NCBI RefSeq assembly: GCF_907163265.1
Contig: NZ_CAJQUM010000001.1
Location: 2,356,001-2,420,000 of the forward strand
Source of the DNA: Georgfuchsia toluolica
Lineage (GTDB): Bacteria; Pseudomonadota; Gammaproteobacteria; Burkholderiales; Rhodocyclaceae
Direction of reading: 5' to 3'
Length of the DNA stretch: 64,000 bases
Shown: positions 17,130 to 25,951 of the stretch, piece by piece
Position numbering within the stretch: the stretch's first letter is position 1
How the letters are laid out: every line of letters starts with the position of its first letter
The notes under the pieces: model-generated
What the model saw: the letters and a program-made list of their open reading frames with translations, nothing else
What the model was told of the DNA's origin: nothing
Databases searched by the model: none
Program-made: the position numbers and the translations under genes

Positions 17130-18482
17130 TCATTCAGTTTCCCTCGCCAACCGAAGCGCTGTTGCTTTCAGGCCGACAAGGATCGGATCGGCGACGGTTG
17201 CAGGAAATCCTTGCGGAAGCCCGGCGGAAACGGCCTCGACAATCGCCGGGGTTCTCTCGACCAACTCGCGGACGATGCGCTTCCCCGGCGCCTCGAATCC
17301 GCAATGTTTTGCAAGGTCATTAAAGTGGCGCCGCTTGATTTCGCTCCACTTGTAATGCGCATTTTTTCCATGCAATGCCATGGCCATCTTGAGCTTCTTT
17401 TCCGGAATGCGTTGGGGGGCATTGCCAACGACCGGGTAGGCCGACATTACGTCATACCTCGGCGTCAGCCGGAATCCGCCACGCGGTTCGATGAAAATGC
17501 TGAAGTTCTTTGCATGCCCGTCTATCGCGCAGAGCAACCAGAAAATTACCTGAGTACGGAAGAAGTCCTGGCGATCCAACTCTGCGTCGCTGGAACCCAA
17601 CAGCAGATTCATGATCGATTCAATGCCTGGCCCGCCTTCATTTTCGTACTTTGCCGCTGCGGAAACGCCCTTGGCCTGGCACATATCCTCCTGCGGCAGC
17701 CGTATCAGCCATTTGCCATCCGCGGAAATCCGGCGATCGAAGCGCTCCACCACAAGGACGGCTTGTTGTCCAAACTTCGCCGGCCAGCAATCGGCCACCG
17801 GTACGCCGTAGGCCTTCAATATTTGCGCGCACAGCCATTCGTTTTCCACCGAAGTCGTGAGATCGATTCCGCCATGGCCATGATGGCCAATGGGCAGTTT
17901 CAGGATATGCGTGGTTGGCGTTGCGCCCAAAGGTTTCTTCCACGCGCCGGCATGGAGCAAGAGCGCGGTTTTCTCCTGAGCGCCGGCAAGGGAGATGCGG
18001 AACTCATCGTCATCCTGGTACCGGCCAAACACTGGAATATGGGTCAGGATGCCTTCGATTTGCGCTTCGCTCAACGCTTCGCCTTCGATGCGCCGGAAGT
18101 CTCCGGGAGAGTCGCCGTCCGGCAGGAGTTGAAGCGCGCCAACGCAATCACGACCGATTCCCGCCAGCAGGTCAAAAGATGTTTGAGACTTGGCACCGAA
18201 GCGTTGTTGAATCCTCTCGCGAATTTTCTGGTTGTCGGGAAGCAGGTTGTCAAAGTAGTGCTTGACCACGGGGCCGCTATATTTGCGGTTCGTAAGCGCC
18301 ATTGACAGGGAAATAGGCCGGCCCAGGGGTGACCCGATCCAGGAGTCGTCATACTGGAAGTGGTGAACGCCTTGGGCATCGACCGACCAGCGCCCGACCA
18401 ACTCGCCATTCATCCAGACACCCAGGGCTTGGGTCTTTGAACGCCGCCCCACTATTACCACTCCGATCCGGCTTGGCCGCAT
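17130..18482 (-). CDS. hipA: HipA-family serine/threonine kinase toxin
   Basis: The 450-residue product has the HipA layout: an N-terminal subdomain (LGVWMNGELVGRW), LAGAQEKTALL (165-175, ATP-binding loop), RFDR (247-250), PQEDMCQA (263-270), IDGHAKNFSI (320-329, catalytic Asp321 and Mg-binding Asn326) and TPRYD (340-344). E. coli HipA phosphorylates GltX and causes growth arrest until opposed by HipB. All key residues appear present. Its start overlaps the end of hipB by 28 bases. The pair sits between galE and vanZ, interrupting the polysaccharide locus, and may have been inserted there. Confidence 0.9.
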   Translation of the reverse strand: MRPSRIGVVIVGRRSKTQALGVWMNGELVGRWSVDAQGVHHFQYDDSWIGSPLGRPISLSMALTNRKYSGPVVKHYFDNLLPDNQKIRERIQQRFGAKSQTSFDLLAGIGRDCVGALQLLPDGDSPGDFRRIEGEALSEAQIEGILTHIPVFGRYQDDDEFRISLAGAQEKTALLLHAGAWKKPLGATPTTHILKLPIGHHGHGGIDLTTSVENEWLCAQILKAYGVPVADCWPAKFGQQAVLVVERFDRRISADGKWLIRLPQEDMCQAKGVSAAAKYENEGGPGIESIMNLLLGSSDAELDRQDFFRTQVIFWLLCAIDGHAKNFSIFIEPRGGFRLTPRYDVMSAYPVVGNAPQRIPEKKLKMAMALHGKNAHYKWSEIKRRHFNDLAKHCGFEAPGKRIVRELVERTPAIVEAVSAGLPQGFPATVADPILVGLKATALRLARETE

Positions 18483-18706
18483 CCCGCCGGCGATTTTTCC
18501 CGGATGACCAGTTCAAGATTCAGTGCCGACAACATCCGGAACAGGCTTTCAATGGAACTGCCTTCGGGCCGGGTTTCGAGTGCGGAAATGGTCTTCGGCA
18601 GCAGCCCGACGCTGGCGCCGGCGCCGCTCTGCGTGATGCTCTTGCGTTTGCGTTGGGCGCGCAGAATCTGCGAAAGCTGCTGCGGTGTCCTGGCGACGGT
18701 TTCCAT
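18455..18706 (-). CDS. hipB: HipB-like antitoxin, XRE-family repressor
   Basis: From ATG 18706 the product has 83 residues: an N-terminal METVARTPQQLSQILRAQRK, then a helix-turn-helix (SVGLLPKTISALE), then GSSIESLFRMLSALNLELVI, the usual HipB layout. The longer frame from 18763 would translate through the operator and is rejected; a GGGGGG ribosome-binding run precedes ATG 18706. It binds and silences HipA and represses the operon. Palindromic sites lie directly upstream. Confidence 0.85.
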   Translation of the reverse strand: METVARTPQQLSQILRAQRKRKSITQSGAGASVGLLPKTISALETRPEGSSIESLFRMLSALNLELVIREKSPAGCGQAGSEW

Positions 18707-18715
18707 TGAATACCC

Positions 18716-18780
18716 CCCTGTAAGGCATATCCGCACTATATACCCTGTAAGGGATATACTCAATAGATACCCTATAGGGT
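18716..18780 (-). promoter_or_regulatory. hipBA operator region with three related palindromes
   Basis: Three sites with CCCT/AGGG half-sites lie in 65 bases upstream of hipB: CCCTGTAAGGCATAT at 18716-18730 (degenerate right arm), TATACCCTGTAAGGGATATA inside 18739-18758 (near-perfect), and ACCCTATAGGGT at 18769-18780 (perfect). E. coli HipB binds paired TATCC/GGATA arms, so these are the likely autoregulatory sites. Confidence 0.65.
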
Positions 18781-18817
18781 TGATTCCGAGGATTGGGTGG
18801 AAATCGGGGAAAGAGAC

Positions 18818-19825
18818 TCAGGGATGCGCCGAGCGGGAACCCTGCTGCCACCGCCACACATCGGCACACATTTGATCCAGCCCGCGTTCTGCTTTCCAGT
18901 TCAGCATCTCCCGCGCCAGGCTTGGGTCGGCCCAGCACTGGGCGATATCGCCGGCGCGGCGGGAGGCGATCTGGTAGGGAATTGAGCGGCCGCTGGCTAT
19001 TTCAAAGGCCTTGACCATGTCCAGCACTGAATAGCCCCGGCCGGTCCCCAGATTGACGGTAAGCAACCCACCCTTCCGCTTGAGGTAGTCGAGCGCGGCG
19101 ACATGGCCTTCCGCCAGATCCACGACGTGGATGTAATCGCGTATGCCGGTGCCATCTGGAGTGGGGTAGTCATTGCCCCAGACGTTGAGGAATTCACGCT
19201 TGCCGACGGCGACCTGGGCGACGAAAGGCATCAGGTTATTGGGGATGCCTTGCGGATCTTCGCCAATCAGTCCGGATTCATGGGCGCCGACGGGGTTGAA
19301 GTAGCGCAGCCGCGCCATACGCCAGTCTGGCTCGGCGCGATGCAGATCGGCCAGGATATCTTCGATGATGAGCTTGCTACGGCCGTAGGGGTTGGTCGCC
19401 GAGCGCGGGAAATCTTCGCGGATCGGCACGCTGGCCGGGTCGCCATAGACAGTGGCCGACGACGAAAAGACAAAGGTCTTGACCTGTGCCCTGCGCATGG
19501 CGGCCAGCAGTTGCAGCGTGCCATGGACATTGTTGTCGTAATACTCGAGCGGTTTTGCTACCGATTCGCCCACGGCCTTGAGGCCGGCAAAATGCATTAC
19601 GGCACTGATGGGGTGGCGGTCAAACAGATCGCCGAGCAACTGACTATCGCGCACATCGCCCTGGATGAAAGCGGGGCGCTTGCCGCAGAGAGTTTCCAGC
19701 CGGTCCACCACATCTGCTTGGCTGTTGCAGAGGTTGTCGAGGATCAGCAGTTCGTGCCCCGCCTTTGCCAGTGCAACGCAGGTGTGCGAACCGATATAGC
19801 CGGTACCGCCGGTGACCAATATCAT
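18818..19825 (-). CDS. galE: UDP-glucose 4-epimerase
   Basis: The 335-residue product starts ILVTGGTGYIGSHTCVALAK (NAD-binding GxxGxxG) and carries NPYGRSKLI with the catalytic Tyr-Lys pair and an upstream FSSSATVYG Ser/Thr. It interconverts UDP-glucose and UDP-galactose, giving the donor for the polysaccharide; a WbaP-type enzyme starting with galactose would need it. ATG 19825 is chosen because the longer frame (to 19876) adds residues before the Rossmann strand that no GalE has. Confidence 0.92.
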   Translation of the reverse strand: MILVTGGTGYIGSHTCVALAKAGHELLILDNLCNSQADVVDRLETLCGKRPAFIQGDVRDSQLLGDLFDRHPISAVMHFAGLKAVGESVAKPLEYYDNNVHGTLQLLAAMRRAQVKTFVFSSSATVYGDPASVPIREDFPRSATNPYGRSKLIIEDILADLHRAEPDWRMARLRYFNPVGAHESGLIGEDPQGIPNNLMPFVAQVAVGKREFLNVWGNDYPTPDGTGIRDYIHVVDLAEGHVAALDYLKRKGGLLTVNLGTGRGYSVLDMVKAFEIASGRSIPYQIASRRAGDIAQCWADPSLAREMLNWKAERGLDQMCADVWRWQQGSRSAHP

Positions 19826-19947
19826 TGAGTTTGTTCTTTGTGGAAGTGCCAAAACTGAGGAGCGATTATCGCCCATTTGGCCAATGGGTCAAAGATGCAA
19901 GATTCAAGGTTCAAGTCGCAAGGACGCGCAATCAGGCGGGTGGCAAG

Positions 19948-20121
19948 CTATTTCGCCGTTTCCTGCCAGCGGCGCACATCAATGCCTGCACGCGTATAGC
20001 TTTCAGGTGCCGCACAGACCAGGCGTGGCAATATGGCGGCATCACCCGCAACATTAAGCCACTTGCGTAGCCCCTTGAACATATCTTCAGTAACAGTGGC
20101 TGATGATTTGATTTCCACTGG
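19948..20121 (-). pseudogene. C-terminal remnant of a DUF4143-type ATPase
   Basis: Translation of this stretch gives PVEIKSSATVTEDMFKGLRK, then a DAA and an ESYTRAGIDVRRWQE tail before a TAG. The (L)P(V/I)EIKSS motif and the tail are typical of the C-terminus of AAA ATPases with DUF4143. Nothing of the ATPase body remains. The remnant begins 6 bases from the left palindromic repeat that flanks the DUF559 gene, suggesting the cassette cut it. The rest of 19826-20127 shows nothing I recognise. Confidence 0.6.
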
Positions 20122-20127
20122 ATGCTT

Positions 20128-20165
20128 CCCTCCCCTTCAAGGGGAGGGTCAGGGTGGGGATGGGG
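20128..20165. repeat. Palindromic repeat, left copy flanking the DUF559 gene
   Basis: The unit contains CCCTCCCCTTCAAGGGGAGGG, with arms CCCTCCCC and GGGGAGGG, followed by a G-rich tail TCAGGGTGGGGATGGGG. It is inverted relative to 20533-20570 and matches it at about 34 of 38 positions. Confidence 0.85.
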
Positions 20166-20177
20166 TAGCATGAAGAC

Positions 20178-20561
20178 ATGAAAGGCCAGGCTCACCGTTC
20201 CATTGACGACAGAGAGTTTCGGCGCGACCTGAGAAAGAATGCAACCGACGCCGAAAGACGTCTGTGGCAACGCTTGCGGGGCGGCCAACTCGCTGGCGTC
20301 AAGTTCCGCCGGCAACATCCATTCGATGGCTATGTGCTCGATTTTGTGAGTCTTGAAAAGCGCCTGATCGTTGAGCTCGATGGTGGCCAGCACCTGGATA
20401 GTGCGCGGGATCGCGTTCGGGATTGTCGGCTGATGTCAGCGGGATTTCGTGTATTGCGCTTCTGGAACAACGATGTTCTGGAGCAAACCGATGCCGTCGT
20501 TGAAGCCATTTGGCGGAAATTGGGCGAATCGGACCCATCCCCACCCCTGCCCTCCCCTTGA
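20178..20561 (+). CDS. DUF559 family protein, Vsr-like endonuclease fold
   Basis: This 127-residue protein contains [43 protein letters not shown] and [12 protein letters not shown], the hallmarks of DUF559, a restriction-endonuclease-like fold related to very-short-patch-repair nucleases. The usual stretch between GGQH and the final strand is a few residues shorter or altered ([13 protein letters not shown]). The last residues ([10 protein letters not shown]) are encoded by the right-hand palindromic repeat, so the repeat is part of the gene. It stands alone between inverted repeats and may be a small mobile or domesticated unit. Its biochemical function is not established. Confidence 0.75.
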   Translation: MKGQAHRSIDDREFRRDLRKNATDAERRLWQRLRGGQLAGVKFRRQHPFDGYVLDFVSLEKRLIVELDGGQHLDSARDRVRDCRLMSAGFRVLRFWNNDVLEQTDAVVEAIWRKLGESDPSPPLPSP

Positions 20562-20570
20562 AGGGGAGGG
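20533..20570. repeat. Palindromic repeat, right copy flanking the DUF559 gene
   Basis: This is the inverted partner of 20128-20165. It reads ACCCATCCCCACCCCTGC followed by the CCCTCCCC/GGGGAGGG palindrome. It encodes the C-terminal PSPPLPSP of the DUF559 protein and its stop codon. Confidence 0.85.
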
Positions 20571-20680
20571 GGTTGGAGCGTCGACCACTTTCGTTTGGCA
20601 ACCAGGACAGGCCGATAAATAGAGAGGATGCCCAATCCCGCGTAAAATGCGCGCCTCCTCCTTGCAACATTTTTCCCACC

Positions 20681-21784
20681 ATGAGCGTCAGTTCCACTAC
20701 CGATATCATTGCCGACATCCGCGCCGGGCGCATGGTCATCCTTGTCGATGACGAAGATCGCGAAAACGAAGGCGATCTGGTGCTGGCGGCCGAGCATGTC
20801 ACGCCGGAAGCGATCAACTTCATGGCCAAATACGGCCGCGGTCTGATCTGTCTGACGCTGACGCAGGAACGCTGCCGCCAGTTGAACCTGCCGCCGATGG
20901 TGAGCGATAACCAGTCGCAGCATCGCACCGCCTTCACAGTCTCCATCGAGGCGGCGGAAGGCGTAACCACCGGCATCTCGGCCCACGACCGCTCGCGCAC
21001 CGTCCGGGCTGCCGTGGCGCGCGACGCCAAGCCCAGCGATCTGGTGCAGCCAGGCCACATTTTCCCGCTCGAAGCGCAGAAAGGTGGCGTGCTGGTGCGC
21101 GCCGGTCACACTGAAGCCGGCTGCGATCTGGCCCAACTGGCACGCCTCACGCCGGCCGCCGTGATTTGCGAAATCCTCAAGGATGACGGCACCATGGCGC
21201 GCCTGCCCGACCTGCTCGAATTCGCGCGCGAGCACCAGCTCAAGGTCGGCACCATCCGCGACCTGATTCACTATCGCGCCAATTATGACAAGCTGGTCGA
21301 ATGCGTCGCGGAAAAGGAAGTCAGCACCGCGCACGGCCAGTTTCATTTGCGCGCCTATGTGGACAAGACCAACGGCCAGGTGCATGTGGCGCTGTCGCAA
21401 GGTGCCATCAGCGCCGAGACTGAGACGCCGGTGCGCGTCCATGAGCAGATGTCGATTCTCGATTTTGTCGATTATCCGGGACGGCATCCCAGTTTCAGCA
21501 TTGATCGCGCGCTCAAAACCATTGCCCGGCGCGGCCTCGGTGTACTGGTGCTGCTGCACAGCCCGCAAATGGGGCAGGATATGCTTGCCGCACTCGACGC
21601 TCCCGATGGCAAACGTCCAGCGCTCGCCTGGGATCCGCGTAATCACGGCATCGGCGCACAGATCCTGCGCGACCTTGGCGTCAGCAAGATGCTGCTCATG
21701 TCGTCGCAGCGCAGAATGCCGAGCATGAGCGGTTTCGGCCTGGAAGTCTGCGGCTACATTTCGCCCGACGAAGCAAAGGATTGA
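20681..21784 (+). CDS. ribB: 3,4-dihydroxy-2-butanone 4-phosphate synthase with a degenerate GTP cyclohydrolase II-like domain
   Basis: This 367-residue protein has an N-terminal DHBP synthase ([20 protein letters not shown] near residue 20, later [12 protein letters not shown]) that makes the four-carbon precursor of riboflavin from ribulose 5-phosphate. The C-terminal half aligns with GTP cyclohydrolase II, but the zinc-binding cysteines of the usual RibA motif (CLTGDxFxSxRCDCG) are absent: after [12 protein letters not shown] comes [15 protein letters not shown]. So it probably lacks RibA activity. Start ATG 20681 replaces a longer frame that begins in the upstream repeat. ribH follows 46 bases later. 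I see no FMN riboswitch upstream. Confidence 0.88.
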   Translation: MSVSSTTDIIADIRAGRMVILVDDEDRENEGDLVLAAEHVTPEAINFMAKYGRGLICLTLTQERCRQLNLPPMVSDNQSQHRTAFTVSIEAAEGVTTGISAHDRSRTVRAAVARDAKPSDLVQPGHIFPLEAQKGGVLVRAGHTEAGCDLAQLARLTPAAVICEILKDDGTMARLPDLLEFAREHQLKVGTIRDLIHYRANYDKLVECVAEKEVSTAHGQFHLRAYVDKTNGQVHVALSQGAISAETETPVRVHEQMSILDFVDYPGRHPSFSIDRALKTIARRGLGVLVLLHSPQMGQDMLAALDAPDGKRPALAWDPRNHGIGAQILRDLGVSKMLLMSSQRRMPSMSGFGLEVCGYISPDEAKD

Positions 21785-21830
21785 TATGAAACGCCCATCA
21801 AACTCGCAGAGGGCCAGCAGGAGGACGGAC

Positions 21831-22304
21831 ATGGCACGCGACAGGCAAATTCCCGAAATCGAACCCAGTCTCGCCGCCACGGGCATGCGCATCGGCCTCG
21901 TCATGAGCCGTTTCAACGAAGACATCGGCGAGGGCCTGCTCTCGGGCTGTTGCGCCGAACTGCTGCGCCTTGGCGTCGCCACCGACAACATCCGGCTGGT
22001 CACTGTGCCCGGTGCGCTGGAGATTCCACTCGCCCTGCAAACCATGGCGCAGAGCGGCAAGTACGACGCACTGGTGGCGCTGGGCTGCGTGATCCGCGGT
22101 GAAACCTATCACTTCGAGATCGTCTCCAACGAGTCCGCACGCGGCATTACCGATGTGCAACTGGCGACCGGCGTGCCGATAGCCAATGCCGTGCTAACCA
22201 CTGAGAACGACGACCAGGCCCTGGCGCGCATGGCGGAAAAAGGCGCCGAGGCGGCGCAAGCCGCAGTCGAAATGGCGAATCTCCAGAGGGAGATTCGCCG
22301 GTGA
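21831..22304 (+). CDS. ribH: 6,7-dimethyl-8-ribityllumazine synthase
   Basis: From ATG 21831 the product has 157 residues, the normal size, with [26 protein letters not shown] and [13 protein letters not shown](I)V, including the active-site His. It condenses the RibB product with the pyrimidine intermediate in riboflavin synthesis. AGGAGG lies just before ATG 21831; the upstream in-frame ATG 21786 has no such site. The last codons form a perfect 11-base hairpin (22274-22284 with 22289-22299, loop AGAG), which might affect readthrough to nusB. Confidence 0.93.
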   Translation: MARDRQIPEIEPSLAATGMRIGLVMSRFNEDIGEGLLSGCCAELLRLGVATDNIRLVTVPGALEIPLALQTMAQSGKYDALVALGCVIRGETYHFEIVSNESARGITDVQLATGVPIANAVLTTENDDQALARMAEKGAEAAQAAVEMANLQREIRR

Positions 22305-22328
22305 CACAAATGACGGCACTCCCTCCCA

Positions 22329-22353
22329 ACCTCCCTCGCCACGCGAGGGAGGT
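22329..22353. repeat. Palindromic repeat in the ribH-nusB gap
   Basis: ACCTCCCTCGC pairs perfectly with GCGAGGGAGGT around a CAC loop. It is the same style of C/G-rich palindrome as those near the DUF559 gene and at 41103-41125. It may terminate or protect the ribH message. Confidence 0.7.
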
Positions 22354-22388
22354 GACTAACGAATCGCTTCGCGAAAAAGGACGGTGAC

Positions 22389-22823
22389 ATGGCGGCCGTG
22401 AAATCGCCACGCCATCGGGCGCGCGAATTTGTCGTGCAAGGGCTTTATCAATGGCAGGTCGGCGGGCAGGACGTGGCGGCGATCCGGGTACAAGCTGAAA
22501 GCGTGGCCGGTTTCGACAAAGCCGACCTTGAGCTCTACCAGACCCTGCTCGACGATGTCATGACTAACGCAAATACCTTGCGCGATCTGTTGCAGCCGCA
22601 TATATCGCGGCCGTGGGGCGAAATATCGCCGATCGAGCGCTGCATCCTGCTATTGGCCGCCTGCGAACTGAAAGAGCGGATCGAGACGCCGTATCGCGTG
22701 GTTATCAACGAAGCCATCGAACTAGCCAAGACCTTCGGCGGCACCGACGGACACAAGTTCGTGAACGGGGTGCTCGACAAACTGGCGCCGGCGTTGCGGT
22801 CCGCGGAAGCAGCGCCGCGCTAG
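22389..22823 (+). CDS. nusB: Transcription antitermination factor NusB
   Basis: The 144-residue product has the all-helical NusB pattern: RHRAREFVVQGLYQWQ at the start, IERCILLLAACEL in the middle and VVINEAIELAKTFGGTDGHK then FVNGVLDKL near the end. With NusE (S10) it binds boxA RNA and supports rRNA antitermination. RBS AAGGACGG precedes ATG 22389. The ribH-nusB-thiL-pgpA order is common in proteobacteria. Confidence 0.95.
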   Translation: MAAVKSPRHRAREFVVQGLYQWQVGGQDVAAIRVQAESVAGFDKADLELYQTLLDDVMTNANTLRDLLQPHISRPWGEISPIERCILLLAACELKERIETPYRVVINEAIELAKTFGGTDGHKFVNGVLDKLAPALRSAEAAPR

Positions 22824-22838
22824 ACGCAAGGCAGTCTC

Positions 22839-23831
22839 ATGCCCGCCGAGACACCTTCCGAGTTTGATTTGATAGAGCGCTACTTCAAGCGCACTGCGCC
22901 CAGTGCGCTGCTCGGCGTCGGCGACGACGCCGCCATCATCGAACCCGCAACCGGCATGCAGTTGCTGATGTCCACAGACATGCTGGTGGCCGGCACGCAT
23001 TTCCTGCCCGATGCCGAGCCCGAAGCGTTGGGCTGGAAAACCCTGGCCGTGAATGTCTCCGACCTCGCCGCGATGGGCGCCACGCCGCGCTGGACGCTGC
23101 TGGCGCTGGCGCTGCCCAAGGTTGCCAATGAGGCCGACGAGGCATGGATCGCTGCCTTTGCGCGTGGCTTTTTCGCCTGCGCCGACGCCTTCGGCATCGA
23201 ACTGATCGGCGGCGATACTACGCGCGGGCCGCTGAATTTCTGCGTCACCATCCTCGGCGAAGCGCCTGCCGGACAGGCGCTGTTGCGTTCCGGCGCCCGC
23301 GTAGGCGACGATGTCTGGGTCTCCGGCCAACCCGGCCGCGCGGCGCTCGGGCTGGCGCATTTGCAGGGGCGCTGCGTTCTCGACGATGCGGCCAGGAACG
23401 AATGTCTCGCCGCTCTGCATCGCCCCCAACCGCGGATAGCGCTTGGCCTCGCCTTGCGCAATGTCGCTTCGGCCGCAATCGACGTTTCGGATGGATTGCT
23501 GGCCGATCTCGGCCATATCCTCGACGCCTCGCATGTCTCGGCGGAAATTCAGTTGGATCGTCTGCCGACATTGCTCGCCGACGGTCGGGTACCCGAGGAT
23601 CTGGTGCGCGATTGCATACTGGCCGGGGGCGATGACTATGAATTGGCATTTACTGCTGCGGCCGGGTTTCGGCCCCGCATCGAATCGCTTGCCAGCTCTC
23701 TCCAGTTAGCGCTTACTCGCATAGGATCGATTGCACAGAAGGGCACAGATAAACTTCGCCTGATCGACAGCCACGGACAAAAGGTGGCGGTCGGCCGCCT
23801 TGGCTATGACCATTTTCTTGGGCACAAATGA
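22839..23831 (+). CDS. thiL: Thiamine-monophosphate kinase
   Basis: This 330-residue protein contains GVGDDAAIIEP near the N-terminus, MSTDMLVAGTHF, AVNVSDLAAMGATP and later DVSDGLLADLGHIL and GGDDYELAFT, the motifs of the ThiL/PurM fold. It phosphorylates thiamine monophosphate to the diphosphate cofactor. The stop overlaps the pgpA start (ATGA at 23828-23831), so the two are translationally coupled. Confidence 0.95.
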   Translation: MPAETPSEFDLIERYFKRTAPSALLGVGDDAAIIEPATGMQLLMSTDMLVAGTHFLPDAEPEALGWKTLAVNVSDLAAMGATPRWTLLALALPKVANEADEAWIAAFARGFFACADAFGIELIGGDTTRGPLNFCVTILGEAPAGQALLRSGARVGDDVWVSGQPGRAALGLAHLQGRCVLDDAARNECLAALHRPQPRIALGLALRNVASAAIDVSDGLLADLGHILDASHVSAEIQLDRLPTLLADGRVPEDLVRDCILAGGDDYELAFTAAAGFRPRIESLASSLQLALTRIGSIAQKGTDKLRLIDSHGQKVAVGRLGYDHFLGHK

Positions 23832-24343
23832 AAAAATCCATCCCGCCGCCGCTGAAATTCCTGTTTGCCCACCCCGCGCATTTCATCGCCTGCGGCTGCG
23901 GCAGCGGCCTGTCGCCGTTTGCCTCGGGCACTGCCGGCACTCTGTTCGCCTGGATCACCTTTCCGCTGTTCGTTTTGTTGTTGCCCAGCGCCGCGATCAT
24001 TTTCGAGGCCCTCGCTGTGTTGTTCATCCTCGGCATCATCGTCTGCAATATCACCGGGCGTCACCTCGGCGTCGTCGATCACGGCGCCATTGTCTGGGAC
24101 GAGATCGTGCCGTTCTGGACCGTGCTGATGTTTGTGCCCGCGGGGTTTTCATTGTCTGCCCTTGAATGGCAATTGCTGGCTTTTCTGACTTTTCGCTTTT
24201 TCGACATCATCAAGCCGTTTCCGGCCAACTGGTTCGACAAACAGGTCAAGAATGGCTTGGGCGTGATGATGGACGATGTTGTCGCCGCAGGTTATACGGT
24301 GCTGGTGCTGTTGCTGGCCCAACAACTGTGGGGTCGTATTTGA
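23828..24343 (+). CDS. pgpA: Phosphatidylglycerophosphatase A
   Basis: This 171-residue membrane protein has CGCGSGLSPFASGTAGTLFAW, VVDHGAIVWDEIVPFW and FRFFDIIKPFPANWFD, the conserved PgpA blocks with acidic residues. It removes the phosphate from phosphatidylglycerophosphate in the inner membrane. Its stop overlaps the next start (TGATG at 24341-24345). Confidence 0.93.
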   Translation: MKKSIPPPLKFLFAHPAHFIACGCGSGLSPFASGTAGTLFAWITFPLFVLLLPSAAIIFEALAVLFILGIIVCNITGRHLGVVDHGAIVWDEIVPFWTVLMFVPAGFSLSALEWQLLAFLTFRFFDIIKPFPANWFDKQVKNGLGVMMDDVVAAGYTVLVLLLAQQLWGRI

Positions 24344-24828
24344 TGCAACTTGATGCGTTGTCACGGCAAGTCGGTAAAACGCTGCAAAAGGCAAACCTTA
24401 CGCTGGCGACAGCCGAGTCCTGCACCGGCGGCTGGGTCGCGGAAGTAGTGACGCGAACGGCCGGCAGTTCGGGCTGGTTCGAGTGCGGCTTCGTCACTTA
24501 TTCGAATGCGGCGAAAACACGCTTGCTCAATGTCGCCGCGGCAACGCTGACAGCGCATGGCGCAGTGAGCGAAGCCACTGCCGCCGCAATGGTACTGGGC
24601 GTCTTGGCGCACAGCACCGCCGGCGTCGCGCTCAGCGTGACCGGCATTGCCGGGCCTGACGGCGGCAGCGTGGATAAGCCGGTCGGCACAGTCTGTTTCG
24701 GCTGGTGCCGCAGGAATGGAACACCGCAAACGGCTACCCGCCACTTTGCCGGCGATCGCACGAGTGTCCGTCGCCTGGCAGTGCTGTTTGCGCTCGAAGG
24801 CCTGCTGCGCCAGCTTGAACAGGTGTAA
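24343..24828 (+). CDS. pncC: Nicotinamide-nucleotide amidohydrolase (CinA C-terminal domain protein)
   Basis: The 161-residue product is the stand-alone CinA C-terminal domain: [32 protein letters not shown] and [10 protein letters not shown]. It deamidates NMN to nicotinic acid mononucleotide in pyridine nucleotide recycling. It lacks the N-terminal domain of full CinA. The start is ATG 24343, overlapping pgpA. Its place just before recA is common in proteobacteria. Confidence 0.9.
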   Translation: MQLDALSRQVGKTLQKANLTLATAESCTGGWVAEVVTRTAGSSGWFECGFVTYSNAAKTRLLNVAAATLTAHGAVSEATAAAMVLGVLAHSTAGVALSVTGIAGPDGGSVDKPVGTVCFGWCRRNGTPQTATRHFAGDRTSVRRLAVLFALEGLLRQLEQV

Positions 24829-24877
24829 CCCGGATTCGTCCGCTGGCTCATGTAGCGAGCCACTCCCTTATGTAACC

Positions 24878-24904
24878 TTGGCTAGGCAACATCTGTGCCA
24901 TAAT
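24878..24904 (+). promoter_or_regulatory. Possible recA promoter
   Basis: TTGGCT (24878-24883) and CATAAT (24899-24904) are separated by 15 bases, a little short for a sigma-70 promoter, 28 bases before the recA start. I see no clear LexA box (CTGT-N8-ACAG) in the 100 bases upstream of recA. Confidence 0.3.
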
Positions 24905-24931
24905 TTCACCAACCTTCAGGAAGGATTCCAC

Positions 24932-25951
24932 ATGGACGACAACAAGAGCAAGGCGCTGCAGGCGGCGCTGGCCCAGATCGAAAAGCAGTTCGGCAAGGGT
25001 TCGATCATGAAAATGGGCCAGGCACAGATCGATAACGACCTGCAAGTAGTGTCTACCGGCTCGCTCGGTCTTGATATTGCGCTCGGCGTCGGCGGTTTGC
25101 CGCGCGGTCGCGTGGTCGAAATCTATGGCCCGGAATCGTCGGGCAAAACCACGCTTTGCCTGCAAGTCGTGGCCGAGATACAAAAGGCGGGCGGCACCGC
25201 CGCTTATATCGACGCCGAAAACGCGCTCGATCCGGTGTACGCCGGCAAGCTTGGCGTCAACGTCGGCGATCTGCTGATATCGCAACCCGATACCGGCGAA
25301 GAGGGCTTGGAAATTACCGACATGCTGGTGCGCTCCGGCGGGGTTGACCTGATTGTGGTGGACTCGGTCGCGGCGCTTACTCCGAAGGCGGAAATTGAAG
25401 GCGAAATGGGTGGCCAGTTGCCCGGCTTGCAAGCGCGCCTGATGAGCCAGGCACTGCGCAAGCTGACCTCCAATATCAAGCGCACCAACACGCTGGTGAT
25501 TTTCATTAACCAGATCCGCATGAAAATCGGCGTCATGTTCGGCAACCCGGAAACCACCACTGGCGGCAATGCGTTGAAGTTCTACGCTACGATCCGCCTC
25601 GATATCCGCCGTACCGGTTCGATCAAGAAGGGTGACGAAATCATCGGCAACGAAACCCGTGTCAAGGTGGTCAAGAACAAGGTGGCACCGCCGTTCCGCG
25701 AAGCGCACTTTGATATTCTCTATGGCGAGGGAATATCGCGCACGGGCGAGGTCGTCGAGCTTGGCGTCGAACACAAGTTCGTCGAGAAATCCGGCGCCTG
25801 GTATGCCTACAACGGCGAAAAAATCGGGCAGGGCAAGGACAACGCGCGCGAGTATCTCAACGATCATCCGGAAATCGCCGCCGAGATCGAGAACAGGATT
25901 CGCGCCGCTGTCGGCGTCACCGCCCTGGCAGCCGCGCCCGTTACTGAATGA
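24932..25951 (+). CDS. recA: Recombinase RecA
   Basis: This 339-residue protein is full length: GPESSGKT at 66-73 is the Walker A loop, and the [11 protein letters not shown] Walker B and GGNALKFYA(T)IRLDIRR blocks follow. It forms filaments on single-stranded DNA, promotes strand exchange and drives LexA self-cleavage. AGGAAGG precedes ATG 24932. The recX start overlaps its stop. No LexA box is evident upstream. Confidence 0.98.
   Translation: MDDNKSKALQAALAQIEKQFGKGSIMKMGQAQIDNDLQVVSTGSLGLDIALGVGGLPRGRVVEIYGPESSGKTTLCLQVVAEIQKAGGTAAYIDAENALDPVYAGKLGVNVGDLLISQPDTGEEGLEITDMLVRSGGVDLIVVDSVAALTPKAEIEGEMGGQLPGLQARLMSQALRKLTSNIKRTNTLVIFINQIRMKIGVMFGNPETTTGGNALKFYATIRLDIRRTGSIKKGDEIIGNETRVKVVKNKVAPPFREAHFDILYGEGISRTGEVVELGVEHKFVEKSGAWYAYNGEKIGQGKDNAREYLNDHPEIAAEIENRIRAAVGVTALAAAPVTE

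Noticed and set aside
17052-18305. 417-residue plus-strand frame opposite hipA
   Set aside because: HipA on the other strand has all catalytic motifs; this is a shadow.
20580-20680. FMN riboswitch upstream of ribB
   Set aside because: The 100-base leader lacks the conserved RFN-element motifs that I could recognise.
20330-22060. 576-residue minus-strand frame across the DUF559 gene and ribB
   Set aside because: ribB and the DUF559 gene have recognised motifs on the plus strand; this long frame is an antisense shadow with no family.
24829-24931. LexA (SOS) box upstream of recA
   Set aside because: I could not find a CTGT-N8-ACAG type site; this may reflect a lineage-specific LexA site rather than absence of SOS control.
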